Positions 58,960 to 64,000 of a DNA stretch of 64,000 nucleotides are shown here, in pieces. Positions within the stretch are counted from its first letter, which is position 1; every line of letters starts with the position of its first letter. The DNA is from Sandarakinorhabdus sp. Lineage in GTDB: Bacteria > Pseudomonadota > Alphaproteobacteria > Sphingomonadales > Sphingomonadaceae. Location of the stretch: contig JAIMKW010000005.1 of the NCBI GenBank assembly GCA_020692215.1, positions 124,001-188,000 on the forward strand, read 5' to 3'. A model generated the notes under the pieces. The model was given only the letters and a program-made list of their open reading frames with translations, did not search any database and had not been told where the DNA came from. The translations under genes were made by a program, and so were the position numbers.

Positions 58960-61085
58960 TGGCATCGGTTGTGTTCTCCACGGTTGGTCAGGCGCTTGGT
59001 GGTCCGCTTGGAGCAGCGGTGGGCGCCGCAGTGGGCGGCACGGTCGACGGGGCGCTGTTCGGTCGACGAGGACCGGCCGGCGGGAATGATCTTCTTGTCC
59101 AGAGATCTGCTTATGGGGAGCCCCTGCCGCGGCTTTTTGGCCGTTCGAGGGTTGCGGGCGTGCTGATCTGGGCGCTTCCGATGACGGAGAGCGGCAGCAA
59201 GGGCACTGGTCGTCGTGGCACAGCCATGAGCATCGCCATCGCACTGTCTTCTGGGCCCATCAGGAGTATCGGCCGGATCTGGGCCGACGGCCGGGAGATT
59301 CGGGACGCAGATGGGCGCTTCGAAACCGCAACCACGATGCGCGTTTACACCGGCCGTGGCAGGCAGGACCCCGATCCCCTGATCGTGGCGGCTGAAGGAA
59401 TCGAGCACGCGCCTGCGTATCGCGGGCGGGCCTATGTTGTGTTCGAAGACCTGGCGCTTGGGGCATTTGGCAACCGGATTCCGAACCTGAGCTTCGAAGT
59501 CGATGCAGATGCTGGTGTCCCGGGGGATTGGCTCCGCACGTTGCTGGGAGAAGCGGATCTCGCATCTGCTGGTGTCGATCGGGCGGCTGCAGCAGTGGGA
59601 TATGGGGCGTCGGGCGAAACGCTTGGCAGTGATGTGGAAATTCTGGCTCGTGTTGCGGAGGCGGACGTTTCCTATCCGCAGGGCGTGTTGCGGTTCGAAC
59701 AGGTTGGGCGTCTTTTCGAGCTTCCTGTTGAGGCGCTCGGAGTGGCTGACGGCTCGCAGCGTGCAGACACAATGCGAACGTGGGCAGCGGGCCTTCGCCC
59801 CGGGAGCCTCAGCATCGACTATCTGGATCCGGAACGGGACTATCAGGCCGGCCGCCAGAGAGTGGATCGCAGCCGCACCGGGGGATCCGTAGTCGCATCG
59901 GCGCCGTTGGTTGCAACGGCGGCGCAGGCAGGGCTGCTGGCACGCCGTTGGCTCCGAGACGCGGAGAATGCGGTTGATACCCTGGATCTGACCCTTGGCT
60001 GGAGGTGGTTGCCGGTTTCGGTCGGCGATGTGATTGCGCTATCCGGGCGGCCAGAGCGGTGGCGCGTCGTTCGTCGGGATGTCCGGGGATTGCTGGTTCA
60101 CCTGCAGGCGTCATTGGTGCCGCACGGGGTGTTGCTCCAGGCGGTCAGTGACCCCGGCCGCGCCTTGCCCGCACCGGCCGCAATCTCGAAACCAACACGG
60201 CTGATGCTGTTTGAAACGCCAGTGCCGTTGCGGCCCGGTCCGCCTGCCATTTGGGTTGCAGCCAATGGCGATCCGGGATGGCGCAGCGCGGCAATAATCA
60301 GGCTGGATGCAGGCATCGCAGTGTTCGTTGGCGATGTTGCAGGAGCGAACCCCGCCGGGGAGCTGGATAGACCCCTGGGGCCGGGTATCGAGCAATTCTG
60401 GGATGAAGTGAATGCGTTGTACGTGGCTGTGTTTCCGGGGACGGCCCCGTTTGAAAGCCGCTCTCCAGACGCGGTGCTGGGTGGCGCCAACCTGTTGCGG
60501 GCAGGGGACGAGTTGCTCCAGTTTCGCGAAGCGCAGCCCATCTCGGGCGGCTTGGTCAGGCTTTCCGGGCTATTGCGCGGGCGATTTGGCACGGGGTTCA
60601 GCGGACGTCAGCACGAGGCGGGGGTGCGGGTCGAGCTTGTAAGGAGCGACCGCCTCCTGTCCTCACCAATCCAGCTGGACTCCGTTGGTTCACGCCAGAT
60701 CTTTTTTGCAGAAGGGCGGGGAGACCCCGCCGGGGGTATGGAAACCTCAATTGTAACACAGGGACTGGGCTACAGCCCGCTTGCGCCATGCCATTTGCGA
60801 GCGGAGCGTCGTGCTGATGGCTCAATTCGCACGTCGTGGATAGCGCGCGGGCGCAATGGGTTTGAATGGAGCAATGCGGAGCCGGAACCAATGCGGTTTC
60901 GCTGGCGCTTCAGGACCTTGGAAGGCGTGCAAATCGAGCAGGAGGTTCAGGGGCATGCGCTGGACTTGTCCGTTGCTGACCAGGTGGCTGCACTTGGAAC
61001 AGTCCTTCCTGCTGGTGCGATCGAAGTCGAAGCTGTCGGGGACGGACCCTATGCATTGCGCACGGCCGCGCCTGTCTTGATCTGA
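58959..61085 (+). CDS. GTA host-specificity/baseplate protein, short form (g15)
   Basis: A 708-residue tail-tip protein. VVFSTVGQALGGPLGAAVGAAVGGTVDGALFGRRGPAGGNDLLVQRSAYGEPLPRLFGRSRVAGVLIWA at the start and IWADGREIRDADGRFETATTMRVYTGRGRQDPDPLI, AYRGRAYVVFEDLALGAFGNRIPNLSFEV are standard g15 features. RcGTA g15 has about 1300 residues and includes a TIM-barrel domain; here that part is missing and the protein continues directly to the hub and fibronectin-like C-terminal regions. ATG at 58959 forms TGATG with the g14 stop; a TTG three bases earlier is unlikely. Confidence 0.88.
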   Translation: MASVVFSTVGQALGGPLGAAVGAAVGGTVDGALFGRRGPAGGNDLLVQRSAYGEPLPRLFGRSRVAGVLIWALPMTESGSKGTGRRGTAMSIAIALSSGPIRSIGRIWADGREIRDADGRFETATTMRVYTGRGRQDPDPLIVAAEGIEHAPAYRGRAYVVFEDLALGAFGNRIPNLSFEVDADAGVPGDWLRTLLGEADLASAGVDRAAAAVGYGASGETLGSDVEILARVAEADVSYPQGVLRFEQVGRLFELPVEALGVADGSQRADTMRTWAAGLRPGSLSIDYLDPERDYQAGRQRVDRSRTGGSVVASAPLVATAAQAGLLARRWLRDAENAVDTLDLTLGWRWLPVSVGDVIALSGRPERWRVVRRDVRGLLVHLQASLVPHGVLLQAVSDPGRALPAPAAISKPTRLMLFETPVPLRPGPPAIWVAANGDPGWRSAAIIRLDAGIAVFVGDVAGANPAGELDRPLGPGIEQFWDEVNALYVAVFPGTAPFESRSPDAVLGGANLLRAGDELLQFREAQPISGGLVRLSGLLRGRFGTGFSGRQHEAGVRVELVRSDRLLSSPIQLDSVGSRQIFFAEGRGDPAGGMETSIVTQGLGYSPLAPCHLRAERRADGSIRTSWIARGRNGFEWSNAEPEPMRFRWRFRTLEGVQIEQEVQGHALDLSVADQVAALGTVLPAGAIEVEAVGDGPYALRTAAPVLI

Positions 61086-61099
61086 AAGAGAGGAATCGT

Positions 61100-61564
61100 A
61101 TGCCTGAGATCACAGCCAGATGGGCCTTGCCTCTGCTTGTTGCAGGGCAGGGCCAGAAGGATATCACGCATAATGAAGCACTTGTTGCAATTGACGCGCT
61201 CATGCATGCGTCGGTTCGCAGCCGAGTGCTCGCAACGCCACCGCTGGATGCGGAGGTTGGTGCATGCTGGCTGGTGCCGGCGGGCGCTGTTGGTGAGTGG
61301 TTGGGAAAGACGGACTCGATTGCGTGCTGGACTGCAGGCGGATGGCGCTTTTTTGCCCTGCCTGAAGGGGGAGCGGTTCGCGTTGAGGATGAGTTCCTGA
61401 CGATCCGGCTCCAGAACGGCAACTGGATCTTGGAGGCTCCCCGAAATTACCCGGTGGACCCTGTGTTGGAGCCGCAGGGCGGGGCGACCATCGATACTGA
61501 AGCGCGTGTTGCAATCACCATGATTCTTGATCGTATGCGCCAACTGGGGCTGCTATCTTCATAG
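61100..61564 (+). CDS. DUF2793 protein at the end of the GTA cluster
   Basis: A 154-residue DUF2793 protein: TARWALPLLVAGQGQKDITHNEALVAIDALMHASV, then PLDAEVGACWLVPAGAVGEWLGKTDSIACWTAGGWRFFALPEGGAVRVEDE. The family follows g15 in many GTA and phage clusters and is thought to be a minor tail or fiber protein. ATG at 61100 follows an AGAGAGGA ribosome site, 14 bp after g15. A weak AGCT hairpin with a T-run begins right at its stop (61562-61580), which may end the transcript. Confidence 0.85.
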   Translation: MPEITARWALPLLVAGQGQKDITHNEALVAIDALMHASVRSRVLATPPLDAEVGACWLVPAGAVGEWLGKTDSIACWTAGGWRFFALPEGGAVRVEDEFLTIRLQNGNWILEAPRNYPVDPVLEPQGGATIDTEARVAITMILDRMRQLGLLSS

Positions 61565-61708
61565 CTTGTGCAGCTTTTTCTTCTGCATTTGCAGATCAAT
61601 ATGTTGCTCTTCCGACACAGTTTTGGTCAATGGACCCCTTGCTAATGCCCCATTGGCTCGGCTACATGAATGGGCCTTAGTGCGACATCTACTACGAAGG
61701 GGATAGTC

Positions 61709-62851
61709 ATGGGGAAGTTCGCCGTTGCGGTTGCTCTTGCAACCACGGTGCTGGCTGGAGCCGCAAATGCGCGCGACCAAGCTTGGTATATTGGTCTTGA
61801 AGGCGGTGGGTTCATCGCTGAGACCAAGGGTTTTGATGTTTCCACGCCGGCTGGCGTAACTGTTGCGGACGGTGTCCGTAACAAGTACGAGCCGGGCTGG
61901 GAAGTTGGTGGTACGCTGGGATATGACTTCGGTGCTTTCCGCACTGAGTTCGAAGTAGCCTACAAGAATGCCAACTTGAACTCGGTTACGGTTGCCGGTG
62001 GCACGCCTCCGCTTCCGGGGCCGGGGCTGGCAATCGCGCCGCGCAGCGGCACCTATCAGGGTGCTGACGGCAACGCCGAAATCCTGAGCTTCATGCTGAA
62101 CGGCATGTTCGATTTTGGGAACAATGACGATTCACCTTGGGGTGGCTTCGTTGGCGGCGGTGTCGGTATCGCCCGCTTCAAGGCTGACATCTGGCAGCTG
62201 CAGAAGTTCAATGGTCCTGCATTTGCCGACGACAGCGACACCGGTGTTGCCTGGCAAGTGATTGCGGGAATTCGGCGCTCGCTGTCGGACAAGGTCGACC
62301 TGACTTTGAAGTACCGCTTCTTCAACATGGGCAGTGTTGATCTGCAGACAACGAATGGCAATGACCTTGAGGGTTCGTGGCGCAGCCACAGCCTCCTGGT
62401 TGGCCTGGCGTTCAATCTATATGAGGCAGCGCCGCCACCTCCGCCGCCTCCGCCACCTCCGCCGCCGCCACCTCCGCCGCCACCTCCGCCGCCACCGGCG
62501 CAGGTTGTGCCTGGCCCGTTCCTTGTCTTCTTTGACTGGGACAAGTCGGACATTACGCCTGAAGCTGCCGCGATCCTTGATCGTGCTGCCGAGGCCTACA
62601 TGCAGACTGGCCAGTCCTCGGTGGTTATCGACGGGCACACCGACACGTCGGGTCCTGCCGCCTACAACCAGCGTTTGTCGGAACGTCGTGCCGATGCGGT
62701 CAAGTCCTACATGGCCGGCAAGGGTATCTCGGAAAGCCAGATGACGACGCGGGGCTTCGGCTTCAATCGTCTGCTGGTCGATACCCCGCTGGGTGTGCGC
62801 GAACCGCAAAACCGTCGTGCAGAGATCGTGTTCGGCCAACCGTCGAATTGA
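61709..62851 (+). CDS. OmpA-like outer membrane porin
   Basis: A 380-residue outer membrane protein. Residues 1-21 are a signal peptide ending in ANA. Residues 24-235 form an eight-strand beta-barrel with alternating aromatic residues (WYIGLEGGGFIAE to WRSHSLLVGLAFNLYEA). A run of about 22 prolines follows, and residues 260-380 are the OmpA domain with FFDWDKSDITPEAAAIL, VIDGHTDTSGPAAYNQRLSERRADAV, which binds peptidoglycan. CGT, GGT and GCT codons are frequent, unlike the rest of the window, which points to high expression. A strong terminator lies 40 bp after the stop. Confidence 0.93.
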   Translation: MGKFAVAVALATTVLAGAANARDQAWYIGLEGGGFIAETKGFDVSTPAGVTVADGVRNKYEPGWEVGGTLGYDFGAFRTEFEVAYKNANLNSVTVAGGTPPLPGPGLAIAPRSGTYQGADGNAEILSFMLNGMFDFGNNDDSPWGGFVGGGVGIARFKADIWQLQKFNGPAFADDSDTGVAWQVIAGIRRSLSDKVDLTLKYRFFNMGSVDLQTTNGNDLEGSWRSHSLLVGLAFNLYEAAPPPPPPPPPPPPPPPPPPPPPPAQVVPGPFLVFFDWDKSDITPEAAAILDRAAEAYMQTGQSSVVIDGHTDTSGPAAYNQRLSERRADAVKSYMAGKGISESQMTTRGFGFNRLLVDTPLGVREPQNRRAEIVFGQPSN

Positions 62852-62890
62852 TCTCTCCCGGGTGGGAAACCACCTGGAGACAGAAAGTTT

Positions 62891-62924
62891 GGCCCGCCTC
62901 CGAAAGGAGGTGGGCCTTTCTTTT
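62891..62924 (+). terminator. Rho-independent terminator of the OmpA-like gene
   Basis: GGCCCGCCTCC (62891-62901), a GAAA tetraloop, and GGAGGTGGGCC (62906-62916) form an 11-bp stem with one G-U pair, followed by TTTCTTTT. Position 40 bp after the porin stop and the T-tract on the plus strand make the assignment clear. Confidence 0.95.
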
Positions 62925-63100
62925 GTTTGACGGAGCATCTGCTGAGTTGATCTTCGATGCGCCAGATTGCGCTATCTGCAAAACCGGCTCTGGCATTCGA
63001 GAAGATAGGCATTCGCCTGACTGCGGGCATTCTCGCCCAAACAGTGATTCTGGTCTTTCCGATCTCAGATTGATGGAAAGCGTGCTCGCGACCGCTCCCA

Positions 63101-63137
63101 TTAAAAGGGGCGCCGTAGAAAGGTTCTACGGCACCCC
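63101..63137 (-). terminator. Rho-independent terminator of the exported-protein gene
   Basis: Read on the minus strand, a stem of GGGG, one mismatch and nine further pairs (63107-63120 with 63124-63137) with a three-base loop is followed by TTTTAA (63106-63101). It lies 37 bp beyond the stop of the gene at 63174-63785. The remaining bases from 62925 to 63100 hold nothing I recognise. Confidence 0.88.
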
Positions 63138-63173
63138 AAGTCGGTTCGGAAGACGGCGTCTCCGGTTAGATGA

Positions 63174-63785
63174 TCAACGGCATGATCTGGCAGACTTGCC
63201 ACTGCATGGATCATTCAACGTGGGAACTGACACCCAATCCAGACGGGGTGCCAGAACTTGTGAGTAGGACGAACCCGCCAGACTGGTTCGCAAGCGAGCT
63301 AATTCCGTCGAAGCGAATTCGCCAAACTTTCCCTTTGGCACATAGAGAGCCTGGCGCCCCGTCAGAGCCGCAGCGCCACAAAAGCTGTACTGCGCGTCGA
63401 AGGTCGCCCAGTTCTGGTTCGTTCGGGTCGCGTAGCTGTCAAAGGCCCTCTGCCCGGCCCGAGGGCCTTGCAGCCGGACAAAGTAGCCTGTCATCACCTT
63501 GAAGGCATCGGCCAATTCATCCGAATGCTGCCTGAGAAGGGCATTGTACGTCGGCACTGTGGCGAGAAATGGGGAGAACTGACATTGCAGCGCCGCAACG
63601 TTCAGGCCCGCTCGCATTGTCCACACTGCGTCGGCATTTGCTTCCTTTTGCGTCATACCCAGCAAAGGACGGGGGGGCGGCAAAGCCGCGCTTGCCCCGC
63701 TTGCGGTGATCAGCAGGCACACCGCACCAACCGACCTGGCAAAGCGGAGCATCCCGGTTGCCTTCTTCTTGGGCGCCATTCTCAT
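63174..63785 (-). CDS. Exported protein of unknown function
   Basis: A 203-residue protein with a basic N-terminus (APKKK) and a signal peptide (residues 12-34, ending near ASA; a start at residue 12 is possible). The mature part is helical: KEANADAVWTMRAGLNVAALQCQFSPFLATVPTYNALLRQHSDELADAFKVMTGYFVR, then ATRTNQNWATFDAQYSFCGAAALTGRQAL. Two cysteines about 70 residues apart could form a disulfide. It resembles conserved exported proteins of sphingomonads but I cannot give a function. ATG shares a base with the stop of the SCP2 gene. Confidence 0.75.
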   Translation of the reverse strand: MRMAPKKKATGMLRFARSVGAVCLLITASGASAALPPPRPLLGMTQKEANADAVWTMRAGLNVAALQCQFSPFLATVPTYNALLRQHSDELADAFKVMTGYFVRLQGPRAGQRAFDSYATRTNQNWATFDAQYSFCGAAALTGRQALYVPKGKFGEFASTELARLRTSLAGSSYSQVLAPRLDWVSVPTLNDPCSGKSARSCR

Positions 63786-64000
63786 CAGCCGAGAATCTTG
63801 CCCAGTTGAAGTGCAATCCCCATGTCGCCTTCAACTTTAAGCTTTCCCATCATGAATGCCATTTGGGCGTTCTGCTTGCCTTCGGCGATCTCCTTGAAGT
63901 CCGCCATGGAGACTTTGACACGGCAGTCTGTTTCGCTGTTGTCATTGCTGACGCTTGCCGGTTCTGCGTTGCCGTCGATCCGGACGACACCTTCATCGCC
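63785..64000 (-). CDS. SCP2 sterol-binding domain protein (3' part)
   Basis: The last 71 codons of a minus-strand gene that begins beyond the window. GVVRIDGNAEPASVSNDNSETDCRVKVSMADFKEIAEGKQNAQMAFMMGKLKVEGDMGIALQLGKILG is the C-terminal part of an SCP2 (sterol carrier protein 2) domain, with the typical FMMGKLKVEGDMGIAL helix region lining a lipid pocket. It probably binds acyl-CoA or another lipid in the cytoplasm. It forms TGATG with the next gene. Confidence 0.88.
   Translation of the reverse strand, partial: GDEGVVRIDGNAEPASVSNDNSETDCRVKVSMADFKEIAEGKQNAQMAFMMGKLKVEGDMGIALQLGKILG

Noticed and set aside
44267..61564. Prophage
   Set aside because: No integrase, attachment sites, replication or immunity set was found, and the gene order is that of RcGTA; however, the flanks were not searched for imperfect direct repeats in full.
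62430..62502. CCG/CCT/CCA repeat that might look like a CRISPR or minisatellite array
   Set aside because: It is the coding sequence of the proline linker of the OmpA-like protein, with no spacers.

Overview
The window is high-GC, densely packed bacterial DNA. It most likely comes from an alphaproteobacterium of the order Sphingomonadales. The reasons are the gene content and layout: an RcGTA-type gene transfer agent (GTA) cluster, a UPF0262/dcd pair, a cobA-DUF2849-cysI-DUF934-cysH operon, an IscR-like Rrf2 protein beside cydAB, and PHB-type acetoacetyl-CoA reductase. Genus cannot be told from the sequence alone. No tRNA, rRNA, IS element, integrase or CRISPR array was seen, and no stretch over about 300 bases lacks a gene.

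Layout. (1) 1-9817, minus strand: one tightly coupled flagellar operon, regulator-fliE-F-G-H-I-J-K-L-M-N, with most genes joined by 4-bp or shorter overlaps and running off the left edge. Its first gene is a FlbD-like sigma-54 activator without a receiver domain. Upstream lie a perfect sigma-54 promoter (9901-9916) and two copies of an inverted repeat 31 bp apart. (2) 10016-24000: a mixed housekeeping region with arfB, a Bcr/CflA efflux pump, a PssD/PssE (Alg14/Alg13-like) glycosyltransferase pair, a lone molybdopterin dehydrogenase subunit, hemH, phaB, a NUDIX-acyl-CoA dehydrogenase-kinase operon resembling a split ACAD10/11, a polysaccharide deacetylase, two crystallin-fold secreted proteins and an alkyl sulfatase. 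(3) 24001-35763: chrA, an Rrf2 regulator, cydB, cydA and a GbsR/MarR regulator on the minus strand, divergent from a complete Mrp cation/proton antiporter operon (mrpAB fusion, C, D, E, F, G) and a PfkB kinase. A 34-bp palindrome lies between the divergent operons. (4) 35824-43585: PBP1A, the siroheme/sulfite reduction operon, UPF0262, a duplicated 46-bp element and dcd.

(5) 43610-61564: a GTA cluster. An XRE regulator and a DUF6456-type protein diverge around a 31-bp palindrome. They are followed by TerL, a small membrane protein, portal, protease, capsid, connector, closure, tail terminator, major tail protein, tail chaperones, a short tape measure, and the g12-g15 tail-tip set, in RcGTA order. 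Three departures from the RcGTA plan stand out: a 3.1-kb insertion after the capsid gene carrying an 820-residue beta-helix-like protein and a fiber-tail adaptor; a DUF2460 tail protein with a roughly 570-residue hydrolase-like N-terminal extension; and a g15 protein about half the usual size. (6) 61709-64000: an OmpA-like porin with codon usage typical of high expression and a strong terminator, an unknown exported protein with its own terminator, and the 3' part of an SCP2-domain gene.
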